Shown here: piece after piece, positions 11,801-23,539 of the stretch | Position numbering within the stretch: the first letter of the stretch is position 1 | Layout of the letters: every line of letters starts with the position of its first letter | From: Seminavis robusta | Lineage: Eukaryota; Bacillariophyta; Bacillariophyceae; Naviculales; Naviculaceae | DNA length: 64,000 nt | Direction: 5' to 3' | Assembly: GCA_903772945.1 (NCBI GenBank) | Contig: CAICTM010000001.1 | Location: forward strand, 248,001 to 312,000 | Program-made: the position numbers and the translations under genes | The notes under the pieces: model-generated | The model's database searches: none | What the model saw: the letters and a program-made list of their open reading frames with translations, nothing else | What the model was told of the DNA's origin: nothing

Positions 11801-14800
11801 CTGAGAGTCTACTAAGGATTGCCCGCTCCACATCGACCAAGTCGTCCAAGAAAAACAAAAAGCCTCCAAAGGCTCCCCGGCAAGCAGAGATTGATTCAAT
11901 GAATGAGTATCATGCGAAGTATTATGACGGAGACGCCGACACCAACTCTGAACATGAATCAAGGCGCCGAATGAGGCACCACGAGACCATCACAGAGTTG
12001 ACGAACGCAGATAGTGTTCTCAATAGAACAATTCAGGGTGGTGAGCACGAAATGGCCAAACTAGCTGAGATTGAAATGGAGGTTCAGCAGCAGACAGCCG
12101 CCGCAGCAAAAGCAGCCATAGCGATCGCAGCAGCATCGAGGGGTGAGCAGCCCACTCGAAAGGCGTTTCTGGAGGGCGAAATACCGCTGCCGGTGCCTCA
12201 AAACGTTGACCCCACTGATGATGAGCGTCCTGATGAAACGGAGCATGTGGCTGAACGCAAGCATGTCGCTGAAAGCGAGCATGCTGTCGCATACTCACTC
12301 CGTCCTGATGAAACAGAGCATGTTGCCGAAACAGAGCATCTTATCGAGAGTGAGTACGCGACAGCTGAAAGCGAATACGCAACAGATGACATTGTTGAGG
12401 AAGGTCCAGGAAATTTTTACACGACAGAGAAAGACAACAAGTCCATGGGTTCGCACGTGAGTCGTGACCAATCACACGTCAGCAACTCATTCTACAGCAC
12501 TGCTGCTGAAAGCGAAATCCCTGCAGTTGTTTCAAACTATGGCTCTGGGTCGGATCAATCTGACGACCAGAGCTATTACAGCTACCAGGACCAACACGAG
12601 GACTTCCAAAGCGACCGGTCCTATGGAACAAATCCATCCACGGACATGAGTCGGCAAGCAATCCACCGCAAGTCCACTCCATATTCCCACCATTCATCGT
12701 CCAAGAGTCTTGTTGAGCGCAAGACTTCAATATTTGTGGAACCGTCTGTCTACACGACGAGACCGCATGAGTCCCCAGAGAACGGCAAGCATGACTTTCA
12801 GTGGCTCTATGGAAACGATGTGAAGCTTCCTCTCTTCCTACGTGCTTGTATGCATTGCCCAACCGTCACGGGAGGTTGCTGTGACGTTTGGCAGACAAGT
12901 CAAGCACAAAATGCTGAAGTGCAGCAGGACCTGAAGCGAAAAGGGCATAAGAGCTCGGATTCTTACACTTACACAACTGACACCAGTACCTTGAATTCGC
13001 CAATGTCCTGCTTCTCTCCGGCAATCGAGTGCGTGGATGATTCTTCAGTCCAGAAGAACTGCAAACCGGTGATATGGGGAGAACAAGGCAGTCCGTTCTG
13101 CAACGTCCCGGATAGCTTGTACAATGATGCCTCATTCTTGTCGGCATCGCTGGCTAGCCGACAAGATACGAACCCCGCTGATACAGACACTGACAGGAGC
13201 GCGACGTCGGCGCTCCCAATCAATTCCACTATCAATCTGGTGTACCATTCCTGTGGCGTTGCCGTGCACAGGCAGCAGTCTGCCGATGCTCGCAACCAGG
13301 ACTCCAACTCTGTGAAGCCTCAGTACTTTGGAGACAGTGGGTATGGAGAAGAAGTACCGCTAGCGCCAATTGATTGTACCAATTCCCCGGAAGGAGACAA
13401 ACGCAATGTCATTGTCCTCGACGACCAGTGTGGGGTGCTCCACGACTCCTTGACGAACATCAGGGCCACTTCGAGGAACCAACTTGCATCTCCGTCATCT
13501 ACGCGAAAGACAAAGAGCAAAAAGACGAAGAAGTCTGGTGACTCTCACTCGTCAAAATCCAAGCGAAGAGGCCGCAAATCTAAAAAGAAAAGCAGACGTG
13601 CGGTCGCTGATGAAGGCCACAACGCTAGTCCAGCCGCAAATCCTTCGTCTGAGCAACCCCTGGAGGCAGACGTAACCCATCAAAGCAACACTGACGAAGT
13701 GAACGAACCCGTCATTCCAACAGAGGAAACTTTCAAGGGGATCGTGCTGGCCACTGAAGACGCATTTGCAATGTTGAGTCAAGCCGCAACCCAAGACGAC
13801 CCCGACGCTGCCCTCCCATCGTTGCAACCCAATGATGATTATTCTGATGACGAGATCAATGGAAGAAGTCTTGGCACTCTGGAAGCACAAGAAAACATGT
13901 CAGTGTACTCTGGCAATGTGTCAAGGTCAGAGGACCGAAACGAAGACACGGCACCTTCAGAAGACATCATTCATCTGGAAAGTCAGACTCCTGTCGACCT
14001 GGAGGAACATGAGGAAGCTGCGGTAACTGATGACGAAGAAGCAGACAACGACGAAGATGTCGTGATGGACGAACCTCCGGTGACTTCTTTGCCGAAGAGG
14101 AACGTTGACAACCATTCAAGGGCGACTGATGTCTCGGATGAGTCCCCGATGCTTCCCACAAACATGCAGGACGATCGGTCCAACAGGTCCAACCGGTCCA
14201 ACAGATCCAACAGGTCCGGTAGGTCGAGCAGGTCCGGCAGATCCTATAGATCCAACAGGTCGAAGAGTGACGCACCAACCGCAGGTGGCTCTTTGAGCGG
14301 TGGCGAGAAGTCTGAGGGTGTCTCAACGACGGGCGGAAAGTCTCTCCAAGAGTCCCGCGCATCAAGCTTGTTCACTCCTGACGACCAAACTTCTATGGAA
14401 GACATTTCGCTTGGCTACAGCGAAAGCAACATGGAAACCTGGTCTTTTGGCGCCGAGTTCAATGAAAAGCAAGCGAGTCCTCCCCGAGTGAAACCGAGAG
14501 ACAAGCCAAACAACGAGGATGTCGTAGTCGACGAGAGTGAAGAAGCCAAAGAGGTCAAAGCCACACTGCCGATTCAAATGAGTTCTCAGCCGATTTCGAA
14601 CTTTGTGATGAGCATCTTTGGTGCACCGGCCCGCAAGCCCGGTGCTGAAGAAGAAGAGGATACCTTCCCAAGTCTCCCGAATGGAGACATTCATGCAAAC
14701 CTGACAGACGTCATGGAACGACCGAAGAGTCTCCAAAGCCTAGAGTCATACGACTCGGAGGCTCCAGATGCAGTGGGATCAGATGTTTCATTGTCTAGCC

Positions 14801-15335
14801 TGAGTCTTTCAATGAACAGTCCCAGGAAACACAACGATTCGCAGAAACCTAGTTCCAGCCTGGACCGAAAACGGCTAGAGCAGCTAATTTCGGAGCTTAT
14901 GGGCCATCCAAACGGCTTCATTTTTGTAAGTGGATTGGATAGACTCTTTATAAGAGGGCAAAACTGCTTCTGGCGACTCACTCTGCGTTGTGCCTCGATC
15001 GTCATTTTGTCATCACCCTTGCATATCTATTTGTACAGAGCAAGCCAGTTGACATGGGCGAGTTCCCAGATTACAAAAACGTGGTCAAGAACCCAATGGA
15101 TCTGGGCGCTATTTTGAAGAAACTGTTGAGTTCTGGCTACCCAACTCTTCTCGACTTCCATGCTGATGTCTCTCTGACGTTTGAGAATGCCATGGCCTAC
15201 AACCCAGAAGGAACACCAGTTCATGGCATGGCTTTGGAGCTGAAGGAGATCTTCGAAACAAACTTTTTGGAACTGCTGGATCAACTGGAAGCTGAACTCG
15301 TTGAGAAAGAGGAGGACGCCCGTTTTGCGATCTAG
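8845..15335 (+). CDS. Giant disordered protein with six SIM-like motifs and a canonical C-terminal bromodomain
   Basis: ATG 8845 follows an ACAACAACACC leader; upstream in frame there is only a GTG at 8818. Exons are 8845-14925 and 15039-15335, split by a 113-base intron (GTAAGT...TACAG) in phase 0, giving about 2125 residues. Order: six hydrophobic-DLT motifs (residues ~72, 158, 234, 284, 297, 320); acidic and Ser-rich linkers; a very Lys-rich block (~residues 730-880); five KSPxGR repeats; EHVAE-type repeats; an Arg-Ser-Asn run; then a bromodomain from FIF/SKPVDMGEFPDY through NPMDLGAIL, GYPTLLDFHADV and NAMAYNPEG to VHGMALEL. The acetyl-lysine Asn (YN) is present. The first gene upstream is a paralogue with the same plan but a degenerate pocket. 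A nuclear chromatin reader is the likely role; partners are unknown. Confidence 0.85.
9058..9816 (+). other. Array of six SUMO-interaction-like motifs
   Basis: LLDLT (9058-9072), YYDLT (9316-9330), YYDLT (9544-9558), IVDLT (9694-9708), IVDLT (9733-9747) and ILDLT (9802-9816) lie within 250 residues, and most are followed by acidic residues. The last three lie within 41 residues. This spacing resembles poly-SUMO binders such as RNF4, which is known biology; binding here is inferred. Confidence 0.6.
11041..11490 (+). repeat. Lysine-rich low-complexity block
   Basis: About 150 codons dominated by Lys with Ser, Asp and Gly (KSK, KDK and KKKKDK units) inside the second bromodomain protein. Its positive charge contrasts with the acidic remainder and would suit DNA or RNA contact and nuclear import. 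Confidence 0.75.
11704..11784 (+). repeat. Tandem KSPxGR repeat
   Basis: A 15-base unit encoding Lys-Ser-Pro-x-Gly/Arg is repeated about five times with small changes. SPKK/KSP units are known in histone tails and as proline-directed kinase sites, so cell-cycle phosphorylation is a reasonable inference. Confidence 0.8.
12229..12390 (+). repeat. EHVAE / SEYAT degenerate peptide repeat
   Basis: Seven or eight copies of a six-to-seven-residue unit (EHVAERK, EHVAETE, SEYATAE), with two copies of RPDETEHVAE 27 codons apart. It is a local in-frame expansion in the second bromodomain protein with no known function. Confidence 0.65.
14174..14268 (+). repeat. Arg-Ser-Asn tripeptide run
   Basis: A nine-base TCCAACAGG-like unit repeats about ten times, encoding RSN, RSG and RSS units. 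It resembles RS-type low complexity seen in splicing or condensate proteins, though Asn replaces the second Arg. Confidence 0.75.
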
Positions 15336-17068
15336 CTGGCACCTAGCTAGGCCGTGGGGGTGTGAAGCGACGAGGGATCCAAGCAAGCAACTGGCTTTTG
15401 TTGCTTTGGGCGTGGGAGTGAGAAGAGTATACTTTAGTCCAGAACAGAGTAAAGAAACACAGTTGCATAGACAGAAGAAATTAGCTATCTGTCTCCTCTT
15501 CTCTTGATAGTTAGCTCACTCGGTGCCACCAGAGCTATACCTGCAAAACTCCTATTAACTTAGGCTATTCTTGCCAAACTCCATACTCCAGACTGCTTGC
15601 TGCCCTGATTCCAATTGCCTGATTACTGATTCCTTCCGCTTCCTTTTCAAGGGCCCAGGGAGTACAGCTCTTGCTTCCTTTCATCATGCTGAAGCTCTGC
15701 GTCTTCTGATGCAATCTTCTTCATCCCTTGGCTGCATTAGGGCGCACCTTAAGCCGCCGCCCCCCTTGGCAGCGAACTTCTCTGGCAGTCCCCTCCATCA
15801 TAAGGGTAGCTATACTCTGCCCAATCAGCCATGGCGGCCCTTTGCCACTGCTCTAGCTAGCTAGCTAGCTAGCTGGCCATCATCTATCTTTGCTAGTACA
15901 GCACCGGCAGCAACCAGGACAACCAGTCATCTGATTGGTTGAGATAGGCTGGATCGGAGCCTCGCTTCACGCCACAAAGAAAGTCATCTGATCTCTTCTT
16001 GCCAGCTAGATTCTCCTCCCACCAACAACGTAAACCTAGCTACTCAGCTCTGGAGAAGAGTCGCTTTCTGCAAGGAAGGCCCCTGCACTATACTCCAATA
16101 GCCCATGAGGAACCATGGCGATGCTTTTGCATTGCGAGGAAGCCCTCTTTTTTGATAGACTGGGTGGCTGACTTAAAAGCGTTTGGTCTGCTCCGCTACA
16201 ACTAACTGACATTGACAACGAGCTGGATATTGCCCACGAAGAAGGGTCGAGATACTGCTTTGGAACAGCTCTGGCTGTGGCACTTCAAGCTATGGATGCC
16301 ATGATAGCCAGATCTCGGCTTCATTGTGTTTTCGGCACTGCAGCTGCAGCAACGCTGAAGCTTCAGCCACAGTCTCTCTATTAAGCTGGTAAGATACAGC
16401 GTAGCTAGCCTACTAGGCAGCTACTAGCTAGATGAGCTGCTACCAGGTAGCTAGATTGCTTGTGGAGAATAGAATCTGATGGGGAGGAGTCTTTTACGAT
16501 ACAGAAACAACCGTAAGGCAATTCTTATTTATATCTTTGTATCTGCTGTTCCCTGTAGCTCCATGGTCATTGTCATTAAATCTCTGAAGCAAAAAGAACA
16601 CTTGCGAAACCCAGAAAAGTCTCCAGTGAACCCTCCAATAAAACATTGCGAGATTGCGAGAGGTTCTAATGTTCTCATGTCCAGAAAGGTAAACCTCATT
16701 GTTCTTCAACATCTCCAGTTAAACGACAGGATTCGTTGTGATTGGCTCCTCTGTTCTCTACCTGCGCTTTGGGGCTTTGGGGTCATGAAAGAATCCCACT
16801 GCGTAAACATCAGCGTCGTCAGGGATTCTTTTACCATTCAAAGAGTTCCGATTGCAGTCATTGTCCAAGCGACAGAGGTCATTCTCCAAAGATCCTTCGA
16901 TCACAATTTATTTCAAACCTTACCACTCTCCCTCTAGATCTGGACCTCATTTTCTGCCTTTCTTTGTGATTGCAAACACCTACTTTTACTTTCTCAAGAA
17001 GGCAAAGTTTTAATCCTTCCTTCGTTCAGCTAGCTAGCAAAGCTGAGAGCTGCAGCCATCCATCCACC
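15336..17068. other. Long intergenic stretch with CTAG repeats; no gene supported
   Basis: It holds a perfect (CTAG)n run at about 15853-15874 and further CTAGCTAG-type motifs near 16400-16450 and 17028-17040. ORFs of up to 152 codons (15571-15864, 16479-16937) have no ATG context, domain or composition typical of the neighbours. The last few hundred bases should contain the cyclase promoter. Confidence 0.5.
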
Positions 17069-20000
17069 ATGTCCACGTCCGGCAGCTTCCCCCTGGAAGG
17101 CTTCAAGCCCGGTTACAGCAGCAGCAACGACCAGAGCTTCAGTCATTCCATCAATGGCAAGGACAACTTTCCAGATGATGTTTCGGATATTGATGACACT
17201 GCGTCTGTGTTTTCCTACACGACCAACTCGACCATGACGACGACTTACTCGGAAGGCCACACCAGCATTAAGCGTAAGGAGTACGTCGATCCCAAGGTGG
17301 CCGTGAAGGAGCAGCGCTGGGTCATGTGGGCCAAACTGGCCGTGGCTGCCGTCTTGCTCACCGCAATGGCCGCCATGGCCACGGGCACCCTCATGGTCAT
17401 CAAGAAAGGCGAATACCAGGATTTTGTGGTGCAGGTAAGCTACCCTTGAAAAACAAAGCAATCCCTTGAAAAGGTTGCAAAGTACACTTGAAAAGGTTGC
17501 AAAGTCCATTTGTTTTGGTACTTTTCAGAATGCTAGGTTGCAAGTGTACAAATCAAATTTATCTGACACTTTTCTGTGCCTCATTGCTTCAATTTTTCAC
17601 CTTTTCACTTACAACAGTTCAGGAACTACGCGTCGCAGATCGTTGCCGTGTCAGAAGAGAATGCTGCCAATACCTTTCGGAGCATTGCCGGTCTCTCGGT
17701 GTCCATTACGTCCTATACCGAGTCCACCGGAATGAAATGGCCGCTTGTCACGCTGCCCCATTTTGATGCAAGAGCCAGTGCTGCAGAAAGCCTGAGTGGC
17801 GTCCGCTTGCTCGCATTTGCCCCCGTCGTCACCAAGAACGACAAACCCAAGTGGGAAAAGCACGTTGCCAAGAATGCTCGCAAGACCTTTCAAGAAAGCA
17901 TTGATTACCAAAAGATGAACGTTTCAGATGTCAACGCGCTCTACTTGTGGCCTTATATGTATCAGGGAAACCTCAAGACCTTCCAATTCAATCGAGAAGA
18001 GGGAGAGGGCCCCTATCTACCAATGTGGCAACTCTCTCGGTGGCGTCCAGAGCTATCGGGAATGATCAACTACAATCTCAATGATGAGATGCGAGTCAAA
18101 AAGGCATTTGCTACAACCACCATCACTAAAGGGCCATCGTTAAACTTCTTTGTCATTACGGGCACTGCAGACTCCATCTTGGTTCAGCCCATCTTTGACA
18201 CTGTCATGGAAAACGGAAAGAAAGAGAAAAAGATTGTTGGGTGAGTTCCATAATGTTATTATTATCGCATGTATAAAGACAGTCCAAATCTGGCTCGGGC
18301 AGGCATTGACTGACTTTTGCCTTGTTACTTACTTTCTCACAACTAATGACTATCGCAGAATCCTGTGGTGTCTGATTGATTGGTTGGCCTACTTTAACAA
18401 CATTGTGGCGGACAAGGATGCAGAGATGATTGCCGTGGTCAAGAGCACCGACAATGATGCTGCTACCTACCAGATCAATGGACTCAAAGCCAAGTTCCTC
18501 GGTGAAGGAGACCTACACGACCACAAGTACAACCACTTGGAGGTCTCATCTGAGTTTGCCAAGCTTGAGATTGACGAATCCATCAAGTTGCCAAATCATC
18601 TCAAAGTGCCCTCCTTGTCGGTTCATTTGTATCCCACAGATTCTCTCCGAAAGAACTATGAAACGTACAATGCCTATTACTACACTGCCGGAGTCATTGC
18701 GATCTTTATGTTCACCAGTACCATCTTTGGCATCTTCGACTTTACCGTTCGAAGGCAACAGGCCAAGGTCATGGAACGAGTCATCCGACAGGACAAGATC
18801 GTCTCAAACCTATTCCCTCAGCAGATCCGTGACAGGCTGTACGGCGCAGAGGACGAAGACGAAGACGAGGAGGAGAATGAAGAAAAGAAGGCCAAGACTG
18901 TTCAAAATGGTTTCCCTGACGTTCTCGATCCCAACGACTTTGACAATCCGGAAATGTTCGATCAGGTAACGTGACTGACATAAACCCCAAGTCCGACTTT
19001 GGAACGCATACGTTTTCTTTTTTGTACTCCTCTCACGCATTGCTGTGTTCGTGCATACTGTGATTTTCTCTTGAGCAGCCTCCTATTGCTGACTTGTTCC
19101 CCAGTGCTACCGTCTTCTTTGCTGACATTGCGGGCTTTACGGTGAGTTCTCAGTCAGCACACTTGTACAGACAGTGCAAAAAGACAAACAGGAGTGATGC
19201 TTTTGGCTCATGCTCTCCTTCTTCTGCTGGCCAAACAAATAGGCTTGGAGTAGTCAACGGGAACCTCCACAAGGTACGCCAGAATGGATTGTGTATGGAT
19301 CCCAAATACATACGTGGGAGCTCGTTGGACTCATTCCTGTCATTCTATCTACCAGTGTTTATGCTTTTGGAGAGTTTGTATGGCGCATTTGACAAGGTAC
19401 GCCAGCAACGACACGCCCAAAAGTCAACGTTGTTCTCCTTTCAAATGTCTAACATTCCCGCTCCACTCCTTTTCGTAGATCGCATACAAGCACGGCATCT
19501 TCAAGGTGGAAACAACGGGAGACTGCTACGTTGGTAAGTGCTCGTCTTGCTAGCTAGATCTTGCGCTGATCTGTTGAACTCTTGTGCGCTCGCTTTCTGA
19601 TGCTTATGATTCGATTCTCATTCTGTGTCTGCAGCTGTTTGTGGCCTTCCCGAGCCAAGAAAGAGGCACGCGACTGCTATGGCAAGATTCGCTAGAGATT
19701 GTATGGTCAAGTTCACTGAGATGACCCAAAAACTCGAGATCACCCTGGTACGTCCCGATCAAGCCAACTGCTCGTCTGGGCTACAGTGACACAATAACGT
19801 TGTGCCCTAACCGAGCACGTTGAAATCCCTTCCACTACAAAGGGCCCGGATACCGGAGATTTGCAAATGAGATGTGGTCTGCATTCCGTAAGTTCATCCG
19901 TCAGCAGCCAACCTACTCTCCGTGTCAGAACGACACTAATCTTGTCCCGTGCTTCTCGCCCTTTACCACTATCTAGGGTCAAGTCACCGCCGGTGTGCTG

Positions 20001-22390
20001 CGAGGAGAACGCAGTCGCTTCCAGCTCTTCGGCGATACCGTAAACACAGCCAGTCGGATGGAAACAACGAGTCTCCTCAGTCGCATACAAATCTCCAAGT
20101 AAGTCCATCCATGCAATGGATTCAATCATCGCGCGCGAACGTGTTGAGGATAGAAGGCAAGCATGTACTCACGTCTTGTATCCTTGAAACCTCAGTACTA
20201 CTGCGGAATTGTTGAAAAAGGAAGGCAAGTCAAAGTGGATCACACGACGTTCTGAGAAGGTCAGCGTGAAGGGTAAGTAGTAAAGTTGGCTGATGATTTT
20301 ATCCGCTGGGTCAAGTGTGCTGTTGCAGTTTTCCTCATCAACTCTGTGTAACCCCCAGGCAAGGGCATGATGCAGACCAGCTGGCTGAGGTTGAAGAAAG
20401 CTGTCAAGCCGGACCCTGAAGACGAATTAGCCGGCAGCGAGGAAGCAGTTAACGAAAGACTCGAAGGTGTCCACGCAGGCGATGATGACGGCGATGCCTC
20501 GGACGATAGTGAATGCCCTGCCGACTACGACAATGAACTTCCTGAGATGAAGAACCAACTGAACAAGGAGCAACGGCTGATCGAATGGAGTACCGAGGTG
20601 CTCAGCAAGCTACTTCAGCAGATTGTGGCATCTCGTCCCGAAGGCAAGCCTCCGATCGATCTTAGTGATCTGGAAAAGAATATGGGCAAGAACAACATCG
20701 CCCTCGATGAATTCAAGGAGATTGTCAGCCTGCCCAAGATTGGCCCGAGTGACATGAAATATCGTCGGGACGCCAATGAGATTTTCCTTCCTCTGCACGT
20801 CGTGTCGCAGCTCCGGTGTTACATCACAAAGGTGTCCGAAATGTACTTGCGCAACCCCTTCCACAACTTCGAACATGCCTGCCATGTCTCGGCTAGTGTC
20901 CGAAAGATGTTGACACGTATTGTCAGCGATAGCGGCCCAATCGGTTCGGACGACGATACAGATCCAAAGGAGGATGTTGGATTGGTGGACCTCGCAGGCC
21001 ATTCTTTTGGCATTACCAGGCAAGCCTAGGAAATCGTGTGGCACTACACCCCAAAAATGCTCATGCCACTCACATACTGCTTTTCCTGCTGCATCTCGTC
21101 CCAGTGATCCGCTGACTCAGTTCGCTGTCATTTTCTCTGCGCTCATTCATGATGCCGGTACGTTACCTTTCCTTTGGCCTGAAGAAGATACAGTATTCCT
21201 TGCCGGGATGTCACTGACAATAGCTCCACTCAACGGTTATTGTAGAGCACCCTGGAGTCCCCAACACAACGCTGGTGGAAGAAAAGACACCAGAAGCCGA
21301 GAAGTACAAGAAGAGTGTTGCAGAACAAAACTCGATCCACAAAGCATGGGATCTGTTGATGACGGATGAATACAAGGATCTCAGGCAGACAATCTACTCC
21401 AACGAGGACGAGATGCGAAGATTCAGGCAGCTTTTAATCAACGGTAAGTACCCATCGCCTTGGTTTTGGCTGGGCGGCTACAATGGCTCCGGATCCTCAC
21501 CGTTGACACATTCGGATCATGTTCTTTAGTCGTCCTTGCCACAGATATTTGCGACAAGGAACTGGGTGCACTCAGAAAGGCCAGGTGGGCCACCGCATTC
21601 TCTGACGAACCCGTCGACTCCACTCTCGAGATGGACGTTGATCGTAAAGCAACTATTGTGGTAGGTATCAAGACGCGAAGACTAGTTGACTGGAAACCTT
21701 TGCCTCTGACGTTCCTTTTGAATTTCTGCTGTACCCTACTCTTAGATTGAGCACTTGATCCAGGCCTCGGATGGTAAGTTTCAGCGACGAGCAATGAATG
21801 TTGTTCCCTGTGCTTGTATCTCACCTCGTCACTTTGCTGGTCCCCCCCACCCTTTGCTCGTCCAGTGTCCCACACAATGCAACATTGGTAAGCACTGGAC
21901 GTTGTGGCTTTGCTTGTTTTCGCCGTTTCGATTAAAGAAAACTCATGCTTTTGATTGTTGCATTCGACCAGGCAAATCTACCTTCACTGGAACGAACGTT
22001 TCTTCTTTGAGCTCTATGGTGCCTACAAGACGGGAAGGGCGGCCAACGACCCTTCCAAAGGTTGGTATAAAGGAGAGATTGGTAAGTCCTTTGAATGTTT
22101 TGATTTTCTGCTGTCGTTCGTTGACAAAGCCCTCATGTACTCTGGACTATCTCTCGTATCGCCACGTGTGTTACACAGGGTTCTTTGATTTCTACATTAT
22201 TCCGCTTGCCAAGAAGCTAGACCGATGCGGAGTGTTTGGTGTGTCTAGTGATGAATACCTGAACTACGCGCAGCTGAACAGAGACGAATGGGAACGAGAA
22301 GGAGAGCAGGTAGTGGCAGAGTTCAAGGAGAAGTATTATACCAAGTTTCCTGAACACAAGAACCTCCGTTTGGAAGACCAATCAAGCTGA
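17069..22390 (+). CDS. Receptor-type guanylate-cyclase-like / 3',5'-cyclic nucleotide phosphodiesterase fusion
   Basis: Nineteen exons join in frame to 1185 residues: 17069-17434, 17618-18240, 18359-18965, 19079-19141, 19243-19273, 19356-19396, 19479-19533, 19635-19747, 19843-19887, 19977-20098, 20196-20272, 20359-21019, 21105-21157, 21246-21443, 21530-21660, 21746-21773, 21866-21887, 21972-22081, 22179-22390. A cytosolic N terminus leads to TM1 (~87-111), a ~320-residue probable sensor, TM2 (~435-457), a class III cyclase (~533-714) with metal Asp in FFADIAGFT and GDCYV, and a class I phosphodiesterase (~870-1160) with HNFEHA and the HDx2Hx4N signature as HDAEHPGVPN. VETTGD has the Glu expected of guanylate cyclases, but the second specificity site, usually Cys before LFGDTVN, is Gln. 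NTASRM keeps the catalytic Asn and Arg. It would make and hydrolyse a cyclic nucleotide at a membrane. Diatoms carry this fusion, and it has been linked to pheromone signalling in Seminavis. Confidence 0.93.
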
Positions 22391-22813
22391 GCGATCGATC
22401 GAGGCACTGAGATAACTGCACACAAGAAAGAGCGCTGCTTTCAGCTCGCACCTTTGAGCAATGTATATCATGTATTAAAATTAAAAGCCATCATCTATTA
22501 CACTCGCGTTATCCAACTGTGGCTCGGTGTCGCTTTTGAGGTCCCCTTTTAATCCTGCGCGCAAGGCTTGCGTGGAAATTGACTCCCGCAGCCCAGGCCC
22601 GTTTCGATCTTTTCGATGGCACCATCCACCCACGATCATCTCTTCGGTGAGCGTCTTTCAACTGTCAAGTCCTTTGGACAGGGATAACCACTGCAAGCGA
22701 TACGCGTTATCGATAACAGAACTAAAGGTTCATTTTCCGCCAGAAGGCACGCATAAAAAAAGCGCCCTGAATCGAACATCTGAAGTTTTCGTTCACGCCG
22801 AGAAGAAACGACC
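22391..22813. other. Intergenic, no gene seen
   Basis: About 420 bases between the cyclase stop and the coiled-coil gene. An AT-rich run near 22460-22500 could carry the polyadenylation signal (ATTAAAATTAAAA). Nothing else was recognised. Confidence 0.5.
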
Positions 22814-23539
22814 ATGGACGCTCTACCGAAAGTGAACCTCGTTCAAGGTTGCCAACATGTGGCGGGCGTCTTTATTACTTTTGGGATGTTTGTGATTCTC
22901 TATCTAGTTGTTGTGAACGTGGAGATGTTCTCTATCAAGGTCTCTCGCTTCCTGCAGAGGCGTCAGCGCCGCGACCAAGGCGAGCCAAAGGACAACTCCA
23001 GCGGCGAGGAGGCAACTGATGCGACTGCCATTGAATTGGCTAGCGCCCAAGCCACCATTGTGTTGCTCAAGGAAGAAATTCAGTTGTTGCGTCAACAGAA
23101 GAACGCCATTGCATCGAAAGACGAGGAAATTGCTAGTCTGAAGAATCAGGTGCAACAACTGGAGGAAGAGAAGGGCCAGCTCATGGCAGCAGCGGAAAGA
23201 ATTGAAAGTTTGCAGAAGCAACGAAGCAACCATCAGGGAGAAGCGTCTGCCATGAACGAGTTGCTGCGGGCCAATGAACAGATTGGCTCGTTGCAGACTC
23301 AACTGCAAGAAGTGACAAAAGCAATGAGCGAAGAACTCACATCCATGAAACACAAGCAGGGGGATCTGATTGCTGTGGCTGGTAGAGTGGTGGAGGCATC
23401 CGAGTTGTTGATTTCTCCATTCATGGATGCTAGCTCCGCCGAGGTCGACTTGTCGCTGCTGGATGGGCGCATTCGTTCGTTGCAGAGTGAGCTGGACAAT
23501 TGGATCGACACGGTGATTTGCACAATGGAGTCGCCCTGA
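22814..23539 (+). CDS. Single-pass membrane protein with cytosolic coiled coil, function unknown
   Basis: Single exon of 241 residues; ATG 22814 sits in a good ACCATGG context. Residues ~17-37 (HVAGVFITFGMFVILYLVVV) form one transmembrane segment. A basic stop-transfer stretch follows (RFLQRRQRRDQ), then a Ser/Glu-rich linker and a long heptad-patterned region (~60-180) rich in Leu, Gln and Glu that should be coiled coil. The C-terminal 60 residues are less repetitive and may fold against it (LISPFMDASS, LDNWIDTVICTME). With the basic cluster after the helix, the coiled coil is probably cytosolic. No family is recognised; it could be a tether or scaffold. Confidence 0.75.
   Translation: MDALPKVNLVQGCQHVAGVFITFGMFVILYLVVVNVEMFSIKVSRFLQRRQRRDQGEPKDNSSGEEATDATAIELASAQATIVLLKEEIQLLRQQKNAIASKDEEIASLKNQVQQLEEEKGQLMAAAERIESLQKQRSNHQGEASAMNELLRANEQIGSLQTQLQEVTKAMSEELTSMKHKQGDLIAVAGRVVEASELLISPFMDASSAEVDLSLLDGRIRSLQSELDNWIDTVICTMESP

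Noticed and set aside
15571-15864. 97-codon ORF
   Set aside because: No conserved features and overlaps the CTAG microsatellite; composition looks non-coding.
16479-16937. 152-codon ORF upstream of the cyclase gene
   Set aside because: No domain or low-complexity style typical of neighbouring genes; lies in the presumed promoter and leader.
22581-22801. Possible extra exon between cyclase and coiled-coil genes
   Set aside because: The cyclase ends with a normal stop and the next ATG has good context; no splice pair joins them.
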